Source: Rubricella aquisinus
Lineage (GTDB): Bacteria > Pseudomonadota > Alphaproteobacteria > Rhodobacterales > Rhodobacteraceae
Direction of reading: 5' to 3'
Length of the DNA stretch: 64,000 bases
Assembly: GCF_014199445.1 (NCBI RefSeq)
Contig: NZ_JACIJS010000004.1
Location: 62,001-126,000 of the forward strand
Position numbers and translations under genes: made by a program
Shown: piece after piece, positions 17,648 through 26,749 of the stretch
How positions within the stretch are numbered: the stretch's first letter is position 1
How the letters are laid out: each line of letters opens with the position of its first letter
The notes under the pieces: model-generated
Databases searched by the model: none
Told to the model about the DNA's origin: nothing
Seen by the model: only the letters and a program-made list of their open reading frames with translations

Positions 17648-18529
17648 TCACTCCAAAATATACTCAGTCAGCAGGGTACGTTGCAGAAACTGGAAGTTAT
17701 CGTCAGAGATGAGGGTGACCCGCTGCCGGCCCTGATCGTCAACCCACAGCGACAGCCCCTCGGCATTATCAAGCGCATTGGGCGCAGAGACGAGCAGGGT
17801 TTCCTCATCCGTGATCTCATCGCCCGTCAGGGTGAAACGGCGGATGCGCACGGTAAACCCACCCAAAAGCTGGAACTGCCGTTCAAGAAGGTAAAGCCGC
17901 CCCGCCGCGTCGAAATCCGCGCTGGTGGGCAGATAGCCGTTGCGGCGCGGGATCCGGTACGGAAGGGACCAGTCCACGCCATCCCAGCGATAGACCGGAA
18001 AGGGACGATCCAACGCGCCGGAGCGTTCGGGGATCGCGATGACCCGGCCCTGCCCGTCCGTCGCGATGGCCTCCAGCCCTGAATTGTTCTGAAGGGAGGC
18101 AAAATCCGGGTGCCGGGGCCGGGGCCGCGCGGCCCGGAACGGGGCAGGGTAGTAGCGGATGCGATGCTCCGCCTCGAAACTGATGTAGAAGCCGCCATCG
18201 GGATCGGGGGCGATATCCTCGGCATCGGTGTAGTATCGGGGCAGGCTGTCGCCACGCGGCGGGCGCAACGGGCCAAACCGGTCAAGCCGGATATCCGTGA
18301 TCAGCCCGGTCGCGTCACGCTCCAGCCCGCCCTCAACCAAGGTGCCCCGATCCGTCACGGCGAGGAAAGTCCGCCCATCGGGTGCCATCAACAGGCCGGA
18401 GAAGCCGCCGAACCATTCATCCGGCAGCGCCCATGTCACCTGTGAGGCAAGCGTCATGCGCGTGTGATCCGCCACACCCGCCCCGGCAAGGCAGGCGAGG
18501 ATCGCCGCACCGATGGTTGCCCGGATCAT
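17648..18529 (-). CDS. Exported phytase-like esterase domain protein
   Basis: This 293-residue protein has an N-terminal signal peptide (MIRATIGAAILACLAGAGVA). A beta-propeller-like domain of the esterase-like activity of phytase family (PF13449 type) follows. Typical pieces are FGGFSGLLMAPDGRTFLAVTDRG, the acidic YTDAEDIAPDPDGGFY, NSGLEAIATDG and DNAEGLSLW. Members are periplasmic and probably phosphoesterases, but few are characterised. The start codon overlaps the mepA stop by four bases, so the two are coupled. Downstream is the small lipoprotein gene. Confidence 0.82.
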   Translation of the reverse strand: MIRATIGAAILACLAGAGVADHTRMTLASQVTWALPDEWFGGFSGLLMAPDGRTFLAVTDRGTLVEGGLERDATGLITDIRLDRFGPLRPPRGDSLPRYYTDAEDIAPDPDGGFYISFEAEHRIRYYPAPFRAARPRPRHPDFASLQNNSGLEAIATDGQGRVIAIPERSGALDRPFPVYRWDGVDWSLPYRIPRRNGYLPTSADFDAAGRLYLLERQFQLLGGFTVRIRRFTLTGDEITDEETLLVSAPNALDNAEGLSLWVDDQGRQRVTLISDDNFQFLQRTLLTEYILE

Positions 18530-19416
18530 GGAGAGGTCAGCACCGCCGCACAGGCGCTGGGCAGGTCGGCCACGCGCAGGGGGGGCGTGGCACGCGGGCG
18601 GGGCGCGTTGTCAGGGCGCGGCACGGTCGGTGCGGGCACCAGCGCCTCGTCAGACGTCCACCAGGCCAGCGTCGCATCGCAGCCATCCCCGGCAGGTGGC
18701 GGTGCCTGATCAACGCATCCCGCAGCCCCCGGCGGGCAATGCAGCCGCACATGGAAATGATAGTGATGCCCCCACCATGGGCGGACCTTGCGCAGCCAGT
18801 CCCGATCCTCCCCGGCGGCGTCGCACATATATTGCTTTACCGGGGCGGTGACGAAAATACGGGCGACGGCGGGGTCTTTCGCGGCGGCGCGCATGATCTC
18901 GTAGTGCGCCTGCGACCAATACTCGCTCAAGCCCCGCATATCGGCAGAGCGCACACTGATGGAGGAGATATCCTCCCGTTCCTGCCGCGTGAGGTTGAGC
19001 CGGTCAGCGCGGCGCATCCAGATATCCGCATCGAGCCCCATCTGGTGCGATGCATGACCCGACAGCATCGGCCCGCCGCGCGGCTGGCTGATATCACCGA
19101 CATAGATGCCTTCCCAGCCCGGTTGTTCCGCCGCCGCCCGGCTCAGCCGTTGCAAGAAGGCGATGGTGTCGGGATGGCCCCAGTTGCGGTTGCGGCTCAG
19201 CCGCATGGCCTGCCATGTCGGCCCGGTCTCCGGCAGGGCCACGGCGCCCGCGACGCATCCCCGCGCATAGGAGCCAATCGGGTCGGGCGCTTGGGCGCTG
19301 CCATCCTCCATCGCGCCAAAGGCGAATTTCGCGGCGCCCCAGCTTTCGGCTTGCGCGGGGGCTGCGATCAGGAATGCGGCGGCAAGGGCGAGTTTAGGCA
19401 GGCTGAACACGAACAT
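18526..19416 (-). CDS. mepA: Penicillin-insensitive murein endopeptidase
   Basis: This 296-residue periplasmic zinc LAS-type endopeptidase cuts the D-Ala-meso-DAP cross-links of peptidoglycan. It has a signal peptide ending ...APAQA. Zinc ligands are visible in SGHASHQMGLDADIW (His and Asp), and the C-terminal WWGHHYHFHVRL supplies the last His. Cysteines in the C-terminal half probably form disulfides. The ATG lies immediately after AGGGAG, too close for normal initiation. The in-frame GTG at 19410 is six bases from AGGGAG and may be the true start. It overlaps the end of the MFS gene by 23 bases. Confidence 0.92.
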   Translation of the reverse strand: MFVFSLPKLALAAAFLIAAPAQAESWGAAKFAFGAMEDGSAQAPDPIGSYARGCVAGAVALPETGPTWQAMRLSRNRNWGHPDTIAFLQRLSRAAAEQPGWEGIYVGDISQPRGGPMLSGHASHQMGLDADIWMRRADRLNLTRQEREDISSISVRSADMRGLSEYWSQAHYEIMRAAAKDPAVARIFVTAPVKQYMCDAAGEDRDWLRKVRPWWGHHYHFHVRLHCPPGAAGCVDQAPPPAGDGCDATLAWWTSDEALVPAPTVPRPDNAPRPRATPPLRVADLPSACAAVLTSP

Positions 19417-20740
19417 CTCCCTGTGGTTTGACCCAGTAAAGGATTACGATCCCGATGATGAACAGCCCGATCACCGGCGCGATGCCAAGCCGCTGGCTTT
19501 CCGTCACCAACGTGGCCCAGCCTATCAGCATCGGCGCAAGGAACGAGGTCGCTTTCCCGGTGAGGGCATAAAGGCCGAAGGACTGGGTCATCGCCTCCTC
19601 CTCCGACTGGTGCACGAGCATGGTGCGCGACGCGGCCTGAAGCGACCCGCCGGCTGCACCGATCACTGCACCGCAGACATAAAACAGGATATCGGGCAGT
19701 GCCGACGTCTCCGCCACGGGGATCATCAGGACCATGCTCCGGTCCGTCATCACCACGGCAAGGCACACACCGATCAAAAGCCAGATGGAGCCACGGATCA
19801 CCAGTTTCGGCCCCTGCGCGCGGTCGATCCGCCCCCCGGCCCATGCCCCCAGCGCCCCTGTAACATTTGCGAGGAGCCCAAAGGTGCCGACTTCAACGAT
19901 CGACCAACCCAAAACGCTACCAGCATAAATCCCGCCAAACATATAGAGCCCATTCAATGCGTCACGATAGAACATCGAAGACATCAGATAGCTGGCAAAA
20001 CTGGGGCGTGAAGACAGGGTTTTAATGTTCTGGACGAGCAGCCCCAAGCCCCGCTGAAACGCGCCCTTGGTCGCGCGTCGGGGTGCGTCGCGGGTCCATA
20101 AAAACAGCGGGATGATGAATACGATATACCAGATGGAGGTGAGAATGCCCGCGCCACGCTCGCCCTCGCCCATAGCCGGGTCAAGGCCGAGGATGGGCGT
20201 CGTGCCGAAGCGGGTGCTGCCGGTTTCAGGGTCTCCAACCATGAACCCCAACACAATGATGAGGCTCACCAATCCGCCCCAATAGCCCATCGCCCAACCG
20301 GATCCTGACACGCGGCCAACCTCTTCACGCGGGCCTAGGTCCGGAAGCATCGCGTTGGTGAACACGGTGGCAAATTCCGCCCCAATTAAGCCAATGGCAA
20401 AGCCGATCAGCACAATCGTGGGGTCCATCATGCCCGGCACGGCGAGCCAAAGCATCCCCGCGCCGACCACATAAAAGATGGAGAAAAACGCGATCCATGG
20501 CTTGCGCGGGCCAGCCGCATCCGCGAATGCACCCAGAAACGGGGCCATGATCGCGATGATGAAACCCGCAATCGACAGCATAAACGCCCATTGCGCCTGA
20601 CCGGCGACTGGGTCCGCCACGACACGGTTCACGAAATAATGGGAAAAGATGAAAGTGATGAGGAGGGTGTGAAAAGGCTGGCTCGCCCAATCAAACAGCA
20701 TCCAGCCCCAGATGCCCTTTTTCTGTGCGCGATCGCTCAT
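19394..20740 (-). CDS. UMF1-type major facilitator superfamily transporter
   Basis: The product has 448 residues and about 12 transmembrane helices. The N-terminus GIWGWMLFDWASQPFHTLLITFIFSHYF is the hallmark of the UMF1/Atg22-like MFS family, and GAFADAAGPRKPW is the loop 2-3 motif. Substrates of bacterial UMF1 proteins are unknown, though Atg22 exports amino acids. It overlaps mepA downstream by 23 bases and so leads an apparent mepA - phytase-like - lipoprotein operon, which hints at a cell-envelope role. The internal ATG at 20740 gives the conserved N-terminus, and the longer frame adds 17 unrelated residues. Confidence 0.88.
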   Translation of the reverse strand: MSDRAQKKGIWGWMLFDWASQPFHTLLITFIFSHYFVNRVVADPVAGQAQWAFMLSIAGFIIAIMAPFLGAFADAAGPRKPWIAFFSIFYVVGAGMLWLAVPGMMDPTIVLIGFAIGLIGAEFATVFTNAMLPDLGPREEVGRVSGSGWAMGYWGGLVSLIIVLGFMVGDPETGSTRFGTTPILGLDPAMGEGERGAGILTSIWYIVFIIPLFLWTRDAPRRATKGAFQRGLGLLVQNIKTLSSRPSFASYLMSSMFYRDALNGLYMFGGIYAGSVLGWSIVEVGTFGLLANVTGALGAWAGGRIDRAQGPKLVIRGSIWLLIGVCLAVVMTDRSMVLMIPVAETSALPDILFYVCGAVIGAAGGSLQAASRTMLVHQSEEEAMTQSFGLYALTGKATSFLAPMLIGWATLVTESQRLGIAPVIGLFIIGIVILYWVKPQGDVRVQPA

Positions 20741-20847
20741 GTCGTCTATCCCCGTGGTGTCGCGCGGTTGCGCTTTAAGGGATGGAAACATTCGCTCCCG
20801 CTTCGTTCAAGGCAAAAGGCGCGGGCGTGTGTGAAAAGGGTGCGGGA

Positions 20848-21378
20848 TCAATGCTCAGGCGGCCATGCGCGGGTGTTGTCCGCGTCAATCCATGCCTGCA
20901 CCCATGGCGGCAAATCCGGGTTCCACTCGGGCGCGTCAAGTTCGGTCGCGACCCGGTCCGTCGGCACGATCTTTCCGCGCTCCAGAACCGCACTGCGATA
21001 GAGCACCGACGCGCAGCAGGTGTCGCCCGCCCACAATGACTGGTGCAGGTAGAAAAACCGTGCGTCCCGCCCGACACAGGACGACCGCATCTCATATTTG
21101 CGAAAGGGCAGGATGCGTTTGCGATACCGCACCGACGCGCCCGCCATGGTCAGCGCCCATTTCTTCCGCCGCAAGAGGTCAAACAGCCCGACCCGCAGCG
21201 CCAGCGGAAACCGGCCAAGGTCAAACACGGTAAGGATGCGCCCATTGTTCATCTCCCCGAACATGTCGATATCCCATGGCCAGCAGATATGATGGGACAC
21301 ATGCACCCCCTCAAACGGCAGCTTGGGCTGTTTACGGGCGATCAGCATTTCCTTGATCAGGCGCGGGAATGGGTACAT
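20848..21378 (-). CDS. Acyl-CoA thioesterase superfamily protein (hot-dog fold)
   Basis: This 176-residue protein resembles bacterial Them6-like 4HBT proteins. Landmarks are the N-terminal YPFPRLIKEMLIAR, the segment CWPWDIDMFGEMNNGRILTVFDLGR with the acidic hot-dog motif residues, and a central strand-rich region. It probably hydrolyses an acyl-CoA thioester in the cytoplasm, substrate unknown. It is a single gene upstream of the UMF1 gene on the same strand with ~107 bases between. The ribosome binding site before the ATG is weak. Confidence 0.78.
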   Translation of the reverse strand: MYPFPRLIKEMLIARKQPKLPFEGVHVSHHICWPWDIDMFGEMNNGRILTVFDLGRFPLALRVGLFDLLRRKKWALTMAGASVRYRKRILPFRKYEMRSSCVGRDARFFYLHQSLWAGDTCCASVLYRSAVLERGKIVPTDRVATELDAPEWNPDLPPWVQAWIDADNTRAWPPEH

Positions 21379-21542
21379 CGGGCGGCTCCGTTGCGGCTAT
21401 GCGCTTAAGATGGGGGAGCCGATCCTGCGTGCAAGTCATGCCGTGGCGTCAGCCCAACCCTTGCAGGACGGGGGGATGGCGACTACCTCTTGCCTCATGC
21501 GGCCCTCACCGGGGCATGGCAAAACTGGTGTGAAGGTATCTG

Positions 21543-21821
21543 ATGACGTCTCTTGCTTTGATCCTGCTTCTCGCGATCGACATCGTGTTTTTTATCGTGA
21601 TCGTCCATATCATCATGAGCTGGCTGATTACGTTCAACGTCATCAACCTCCAGCAGCCATTCGTGTATCAGCTTTGGTCCGGGCTGAACCGATTGGTGGA
21701 GCCGATCTATACCCCGATCCGAAATGCACTGCCCAGCACGGGCGGGCTGGATCTGGCACCGCTGGTGTTCATCTTTGGCCTTTATGCGCTGGAGATTATC
21801 ATCCGCAATAACCTCGTCTAG
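21543..21821 (+). CDS. YggT family membrane protein
   Basis: This 92-residue protein has two hydrophobic helices (about residues 3-30 and 68-88) separated by a loop containing the YggT motif LNRLVEPIYTPIRNALPSTGGLDLAPL. YggT proteins are small inner-membrane proteins linked to cell division, shape or osmotic tolerance in various bacteria. The precise role is unsettled. It is followed after six bases by a GTG-started flavin-fold gene, so the two are probably cotranscribed. Confidence 0.9.
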   Translation: MTSLALILLLAIDIVFFIVIVHIIMSWLITFNVINLQQPFVYQLWSGLNRLVEPIYTPIRNALPSTGGLDLAPLVFIFGLYALEIIIRNNLV

Positions 21822-21827
21822 GCCCGC

Positions 21828-22286
21828 GTGCCTGTCCCCTTTGACCCGGAAATTGTGCTGCGCCGCCCGCTGATGGCGCATCTTGCGACGCAGGGGGCGG
21901 ACGGCCCGCGCACCTCCCCCGTTTGGTTTCTTTGGGAGGAGGGAGCGGTCTGGATGCTTGGCGCTGAGGGGTCTAGCAGTACGGAACGGCTCATGCAGCA
22001 CCCGGCCTGCGCGGTCGATATCGTGGACTTCGACGTGGACCGGGGTATCCTTTTGCATCTGGGCTTGCGGGGGCACGCAGATGTCCTGCCGAAAGACCCC
22101 GCGCGGTTTCGCCGCCTGCTGGCCAAATACCTCGGCCCGGATGAGGCCCAGTGGAACACATGGTTCGTGGAGCAGGTCGCGGATGTCGAGAACGACGAGA
22201 ACCGCTTTCTCCGGCTGGTGCCGGAGAGCATCTTCACCAACAACGTGTCCTATTTCCGCACCGGGCCGGACCGGATCGACCCTTAG
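21828..22286 (+). CDS. Pyridoxamine 5'-phosphate oxidase-fold protein
   Basis: This 152-residue split-barrel protein has MAHLATQGADGPRTSPVWFLWEEGAVWML near the N-terminus, typical of FMN- or F420/haem-binding PNPOx-like proteins. It is probably a flavin-dependent oxidoreductase of unknown substrate rather than PdxH itself, because PdxH is longer and has a conserved C-terminal PLRVE-type segment not seen here. The start is GTG, six bases after yggT. The last four bases overlap the end of the convergent glyoxalase-fold gene. Confidence 0.8.
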   Translation: MPVPFDPEIVLRRPLMAHLATQGADGPRTSPVWFLWEEGAVWMLGAEGSSSTERLMQHPACAVDIVDFDVDRGILLHLGLRGHADVLPKDPARFRRLLAKYLGPDEAQWNTWFVEQVADVENDENRFLRLVPESIFTNNVSYFRTGPDRIDP

Positions 22287-22909
22287 CTGAGGATGACGCG
22301 CCCCATCGGTGTGGTCAAAACGGCGCGCAAGGGCGTGTCCTGCTCGGAAAATGTGACCAGATGCGCAAGCCCGCTGCGCGTGATCGCCTCCCGCACTGGG
22401 GCCGTGTCGCGCAGGCTGAAATGCTCCAGCCCGATGCCCTGATCCGGCAGGCTGGCCGAAGGCGGTGTGCTGCCCTCGTCCCATGCGATGAGCGCAGGCG
22501 CGCAGCCCTCATGCGCCGGATGCCCGTCCTCGGGCACGGTGAGTTGCCACCGCAGCGCATCACGGGTGAATGGCAGGGCCGGGCCGGGGTCATAGGTCAC
22601 ACGCTCAAGCGCGCTGGGCATATCATCCACCCGCGCCACCCATGTCAAAAGGCGCGGACCCTTCGACAGCATCGCCTGCACGGTCGGATCATCCAGCCCG
22701 AACCAGCGCGGGCGGCCCGGATCGGGTGCGGCCGGATCAATCGCGATCACCTCCATATAACAGGGGCCGACACGCCATAGCGCGTTATGGGTGCTCATCG
22801 CCGGATGCTTGCCCGCGCCAGTGGCAGGCAGGCCAAGCTGCGCCTCCATCCATGCGCGCCCCTCCTCAAGAGACGCGGCCCCGACCACCAGATGATCAAT
22901 CTGTGTCAT
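22283..22909 (-). CDS. VOC/glyoxalase-like domain protein
   Basis: The product has 208 residues, starting IDHLVVGAASLEEGRAWMEAQLG, the usual first betaalphabetabetabeta unit of VOC proteins with a potential metal His at residue 5. Later repeats include WRVGPCYMEVIAID. The layout fits the long single-chain glyoxalase-like (Glyoxalase_3) group rather than lactoylglutathione lyase. Enzymatic function is unknown. I chose the internal ATG at 22909 because it begins at the conserved strand. The longer frame adds 19 residues with no match. Confidence 0.8.
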   Translation of the reverse strand: MTQIDHLVVGAASLEEGRAWMEAQLGLPATGAGKHPAMSTHNALWRVGPCYMEVIAIDPAAPDPGRPRWFGLDDPTVQAMLSKGPRLLTWVARVDDMPSALERVTYDPGPALPFTRDALRWQLTVPEDGHPAHEGCAPALIAWDEGSTPPSASLPDQGIGLEHFSLRDTAPVREAITRSGLAHLVTFSEQDTPLRAVLTTPMGRVILS

Positions 22910-23044
22910 ATCTCTGTCATCCCATTCCGCTTGTGTAGCTGTCGCGATCAGGAGTAGCATCGACATACGGGGTTTGGCGATCCCCCGGATTTCGGTGGCT
23001 CACACCCAAGCATCGCTCTGACCTGACACGTGGAGTGTGAGCCC

Positions 23045-23365
23045 ATGACTGCTGTTCAAAATCCCTATATCCCGTCCATCCCTGCGCGCGAGATTGCCGC
23101 GCGCGGCGGGCGTCTTGTCGATGTGCGCAAGGCCCCCGCGCGGCAGGCCGATCCGCGCCGCGACGGGCGCGCCGAATGGATTGATCCCTTTGATCTGGGC
23201 CATGACCACCCGCTGATGCAGGCCAAAGGGCCGATCACCTTTTTCTGTGTCGCGGGCCACGAGGTCAGCCAGTTTGCCTGCGTTCTAGCACGGCTCCATG
23301 GGCGCGACGCGGTGTTCGTCGAAGGTGGCTTTGCCGCGATGATGGATGCGGGGGTGGTGCAATGA
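23045..23365 (+). CDS. Rhodanese-like domain protein linked to ChrA
   Basis: This 106-residue single-domain protein runs from IPAREIAARGGRLVDVRKA, the conserved rhodanese start with Asp and Arg, to the active-site loop FFCVAGHEVSQFAC. The loop Cys is present, but the sequence CVAGHE differs from the usual C-x5-R sulfurtransferase loop with its basic final residue, so activity is uncertain. Its stop overlaps the chrA start (ATGA), giving tight coupling. Rhodanese domains beside ChrA are recurrent in proteobacterial chromate or sulfate-analogue loci, but the biochemical link is inferred. Confidence 0.8.
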   Translation: MTAVQNPYIPSIPAREIAARGGRLVDVRKAPARQADPRRDGRAEWIDPFDLGHDHPLMQAKGPITFFCVAGHEVSQFACVLARLHGRDAVFVEGGFAAMMDAGVVQ

Positions 23366-24567
23366 CGCTCGCGTCTTTCACGGCCCTTTGGGTCAAGATC
23401 GGCCTTTTGTCCTTTGGCGGACCTGCGGGCCAGATCGCGCTGATGCAAGACGAGATCGTCACCCGCAGGCAGGCCATCAGCGCGGACGCGTTTCGCCGCG
23501 GCCTCGACATCGCGATGATCCTGCCGGGGCCGGAGGCGCAGCAGCTTGCCGTCTATCTTGGCTGGCATATGCGCGGTGTGTGGGGCGGGCTGATTGCCGG
23601 GTTGGCCTTCATCATCCCCGGTGCGGTGCTGATCACGCTCCTTGCCATTCTTGCAGTCACGCAGGGGCAGGCATGGTGGCTGGAAGCGCTCTTCTACGGC
23701 ATTCAGCCGGTCGTGCTGGTGATCGTCGCGCGGGCGCTGTGGCGGCTCGGGGGGAAGGCGAAAGGCGCGGGGCTGACATGGGCGATTGCGCTTGCGGCCT
23801 TCGCGGCGCTGCTTTGGGGCCTGAGTTTTCCGCTGGTGATAGGGCTTGCGGGGTTGGCAGGCGTGATCCTGATGCGGGACGGGGCGGCGACGGACCGCCC
23901 GGCGGCGCTCAACCTTGGCCCCTCTCTTGGCGCGCTGGGCATCGGCGGCGCGCTGATCGGCGGGGGATTTGTGCTCGCGGTGCTGGCCGGGTCGATCTGG
24001 GCGGATATCGCGGCCCTGTTCACCACGGCGGCCTTTGTCAGTTTCGGCGGGGCCTATGCGCTGTTGCCCTTCATCGCAGAGCGCGCGGTGGAGGCCGAAG
24101 GCTGGCTGACCGCCGGGCAGATGATCAATGGTCTTGCCTTGGGGGAGACGACGCCGGGGCCGCTGATCCTTGTGACACTTTATGCCGGGTTTTTCGGGGG
24201 CCTAAGCGCGGGCGGGATCGGGACAGCCGTGACCGCGGCGGCGGTCACCTGCTTTTTCACCTTCGCGCCCAGCTTTACCCTGATGTTCGCCGCCGCCCCG
24301 CAGGCGGATCGTTTGGGCCGGATCGGATGGGTGCGCGCGGCCCTTGCCGGAGTGTCCGCTGCCGTGATTGGCGTGATCGCCAACTTGGCGGTGTTTTTCG
24401 GGCAAGCCGCACTCTTTCCTGCCGGATGGGCAGAGCCGGATTGGCCCAAGATCGGGCTCTTGATCCTTTTTGCGGGCCTGTCCGCGTGGCGCAATCCGTC
24501 CGTTCTGGTGATGATCCCGGCGGGGGGGCTGTGTGGCCTGATCCTTGCCGGGATCGGGGTCATTTAG
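23362..24567 (+). CDS. chrA: Chromate efflux transporter
   Basis: This 401-residue membrane protein is built from two homologous CHR domains. The first begins WVKIGLLSFGGPAGQIALMQDEIV and contains DIAMILPGPEAQQLAVYLGW. The second repeats the pattern with AAFVSFGGAYALLPFIAERAVEAEGWL and GLALGETTPGPLI. It exports chromate using the proton gradient. It is coupled to the upstream rhodanese gene, and no chrB regulator is nearby. Its stop overlaps the msrA stop on the other strand by four bases. Confidence 0.93.
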   Translation: MTLASFTALWVKIGLLSFGGPAGQIALMQDEIVTRRQAISADAFRRGLDIAMILPGPEAQQLAVYLGWHMRGVWGGLIAGLAFIIPGAVLITLLAILAVTQGQAWWLEALFYGIQPVVLVIVARALWRLGGKAKGAGLTWAIALAAFAALLWGLSFPLVIGLAGLAGVILMRDGAATDRPAALNLGPSLGALGIGGALIGGGFVLAVLAGSIWADIAALFTTAAFVSFGGAYALLPFIAERAVEAEGWLTAGQMINGLALGETTPGPLILVTLYAGFFGGLSAGGIGTAVTAAAVTCFFTFAPSFTLMFAAAPQADRLGRIGWVRAALAGVSAAVIGVIANLAVFFGQAALFPAGWAEPDWPKIGLLILFAGLSAWRNPSVLVMIPAGGLCGLILAGIGVI

Positions 24568-25154
24568 CTGGTGTAGTCACCCCAAAGCGCATCAACCCGC
24601 GCATCACGCCCGCATGAGCGGCGGTAGAAATTATAGCGGATCGGATTTTTCATGTAGTAATCCTGATGGTAGTCCTCGGCGTCCCAGAACGGGGCACCAT
24701 CAAGGATTGGCGTCACGATCGGGGCGGGCAGGATGCCGGCGGTGTCGAACTCCGCTTTAACCTCGGCGGCGATGCTGCGCTGCTCGTCAGTCTGGGCAAA
24801 GATCGCGGTTTTGTAGCTGTGCCCCCGGTCGCAGAACTGCCCGCCATCATCGGTCGGGTCCACATGGGTGAAGAAGTGGCGCACCAGCGTCTCGAAATCC
24901 ACGACCTCCGGGTCGTAGGTGATCTCTACCGCCTCGTAATGGCCGGTATTGCCGCGCGTCACGTCGCGATAGGTCGGCTCGGTCGTGGTGCCGCCTGTAT
25001 AGCCGGAAACGGTGGCGAGCACGCCATCAACCTTGTCGAAATCGCTCTCGACACACCAAAAACAGCCGCCCGCGAAAACGGCGGTGGCCTCATCGGCCTG
25101 TGCGGCCAAAGGCGCGGCAAGAAGCGTGGTCGCGAAAAGCAGTCGGGTCAGCAT
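24564..25154 (-). CDS. msrA: Exported peptide-methionine (S)-S-oxide reductase
   Basis: This 196-residue protein has a clear signal peptide (LLFATTLLAAPLAAQA) followed by mature sequence starting DEATAVFAGGCFWC. The catalytic Cys is the first Cys of GCFWC (residue 31). FDKVDGV-x4-SGYTGG and HAE-type loop residues (DAEDYHQDYY) are family landmarks. A C-terminal Cys (RRSCGRD) may be the recycling Cys. It should repair Met-S-oxide in periplasmic proteins. AGGAGA precedes the ATG at 25154; the longer frame would mask the signal peptide. Confidence 0.93.
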   Translation of the reverse strand: MLTRLLFATTLLAAPLAAQADEATAVFAGGCFWCVESDFDKVDGVLATVSGYTGGTTTEPTYRDVTRGNTGHYEAVEITYDPEVVDFETLVRHFFTHVDPTDDGGQFCDRGHSYKTAIFAQTDEQRSIAAEVKAEFDTAGILPAPIVTPILDGAPFWDAEDYHQDYYMKNPIRYNFYRRSCGRDARVDALWGDYTS

Positions 25155-25301
25155 CGGGTCTCTCCTGTCCTGTGATCTGCTCACATATGGGCGGGAGGAT
25201 GCATGTAAGGAAAGGATTGTGTCGCTGTCTTGCAGGCTCGTGATGCCGCGTGATGGATTATGTCAGTTTGGGACCATCCAATGATGCAATCTGGCGACGT
25301 C

Positions 25302-25327
25302 GGTTCAGGGACCATGGCCCCTGAACC
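25302..25327. terminator. Hairpin downstream of argG (weak terminator candidate)
   Basis: A 9-bp stem, GGTTCAGGG with CCCTGAACC, closes a nine-base loop 24 bases past the argG stop on the minus strand. No T run follows in either direction, so it may be a transcript-stabilising stem or a rho-assisted end rather than a standard terminator. Confidence 0.4.
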
Positions 25328-25350
25328 CGTATTCTGCAGTTGCGCACCGC

Positions 25351-26571
25351 TTAACCGCGCTTGTTCCGCATCGCCAAAAGGCGCAGGCGCAGGGCGTTGA
25401 TCTTGATGAAGCCAGCGGCGTCTTTCTGGTCATAGGCGCCCTGATCATCCTCAAAGGTCACATGCTCCTCCGAGTAAAGGCTCTTGTCGGACCAGCGGCC
25501 AACGGTGTTCACCGATCCTTTATAGAGTTTCAGGCGCACCGTGCCTTCGACATGTTCCTGCGATTTGTCGATGGCGGCCTGAAGCATCTCCCGCTCCGGG
25601 CTGAACCAGAAACCGTTATAGATCAGTTCCGCATAGCGCGGCATCAATTCGTCCTTGAGGTGTGCGGCACCCCGGTCGAGCGTGATCGATTCGATCCCGC
25701 GATGCGCTTCCAGCAGGATCGTGCCGCCGGGTGTTTCATAAATCCCACGGGATTTCATGCCGACAAAGCGACCCTCAACCAGATCAAGCCGGCCCACGCC
25801 ATGCTTGCCGCCCAACTCATTGAGGCGGGTCAGGATCGTGGCGGGGCTCATCGCGTCGCCGTTGATGGCGACCGCGTCGCCCTTGGCGAAGGTGATTTCG
25901 ACATATTCCGGCGCGTCCGGCGCGTCCTCGGGATGCACCGTGCGCTGATAGACGTAATCGGGTGCCATTTCCGCCGGATCTTCAAGCACTTTCCCCTCGG
26001 AGGAGGTGTGCAAAAGGTTCGCATCGACGGAGAAGGGGGCCTCCCCCCGCTTGTCCTTCGCGATGGGGATTTGGTGCGCTTCAGCAAATTCCAGGAGCCG
26101 CGTGCGGGAGGTCAAATCCCACTCACGCCATGGCGCGATCACTTTGATATCGGGATTGAGGGCATAGGCGCTGAGTTCAAAACGCACCTGATCATTGCCC
26201 TTGCCAGTCGCGCCATGGGCGACCGCATCGGCGCCGGTGGCTTCCGCAATCTCGACAAGCCGCTTGGAAATCAGCGGCCGCGCGATGGAGGTGCCCAAGA
26301 GATACAGGCCTTCATAAACCGCATTCGCGCGGAACATCGGGAACACGAAATCGCGCACAAACTCCTCACGCACATCTTCGATGAAGATGTTTTCCGGTTT
26401 GATGCCCAAAAGCTCCGCCTTTTGGCGTGCAGGCTCCAATTCCTCGCCCTGTCCCAGATCGGCGGTGAAGGTCACGACCTCGCAGCCATATTCCGTCTGG
26501 AGCCATTTCAGGATGATGGATGTATCAAGCCCACCGGAATAGGCGAGCACGACTTTCTTGGGCGCGGACAT
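25351..26571 (-). CDS. argG: Argininosuccinate synthase
   Basis: This 406-residue enzyme condenses citrulline and aspartate with ATP to give argininosuccinate. The N-terminal ATP-pyrophosphatase loop AYSGGLDTS (residues 9-17) is intact, as are GNDQVRFE and [14 protein letters not shown]. Length is normal for the short bacterial type. GGAGGA precedes the ATG. It is a lone gene, with argH and other arg genes not in this window. Confidence 0.97.
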   Translation of the reverse strand: MSAPKKVVLAYSGGLDTSIILKWLQTEYGCEVVTFTADLGQGEELEPARQKAELLGIKPENIFIEDVREEFVRDFVFPMFRANAVYEGLYLLGTSIARPLISKRLVEIAEATGADAVAHGATGKGNDQVRFELSAYALNPDIKVIAPWREWDLTSRTRLLEFAEAHQIPIAKDKRGEAPFSVDANLLHTSSEGKVLEDPAEMAPDYVYQRTVHPEDAPDAPEYVEITFAKGDAVAINGDAMSPATILTRLNELGGKHGVGRLDLVEGRFVGMKSRGIYETPGGTILLEAHRGIESITLDRGAAHLKDELMPRYAELIYNGFWFSPEREMLQAAIDKSQEHVEGTVRLKLYKGSVNTVGRWSDKSLYSEEHVTFEDDQGAYDQKDAAGFIKINALRLRLLAMRNKRG

Positions 26572-26749
26572 CTGGTTCCTCCGTTAGCATGTCTTGCAGC
26601 GGATACCGCGCAAGCCCGCGAAGGGCAAGGGGAGCCGCAGCGCCGCGCTCCGTTCCCAAAACCGAATAAATCCCGGCCCCGCGTGTTTTCGACGGTAAGG
26701 CCCGCGCCATTTGCGCCGGGTCGTGGCACGGATCGGGGAGGGCTGACAT

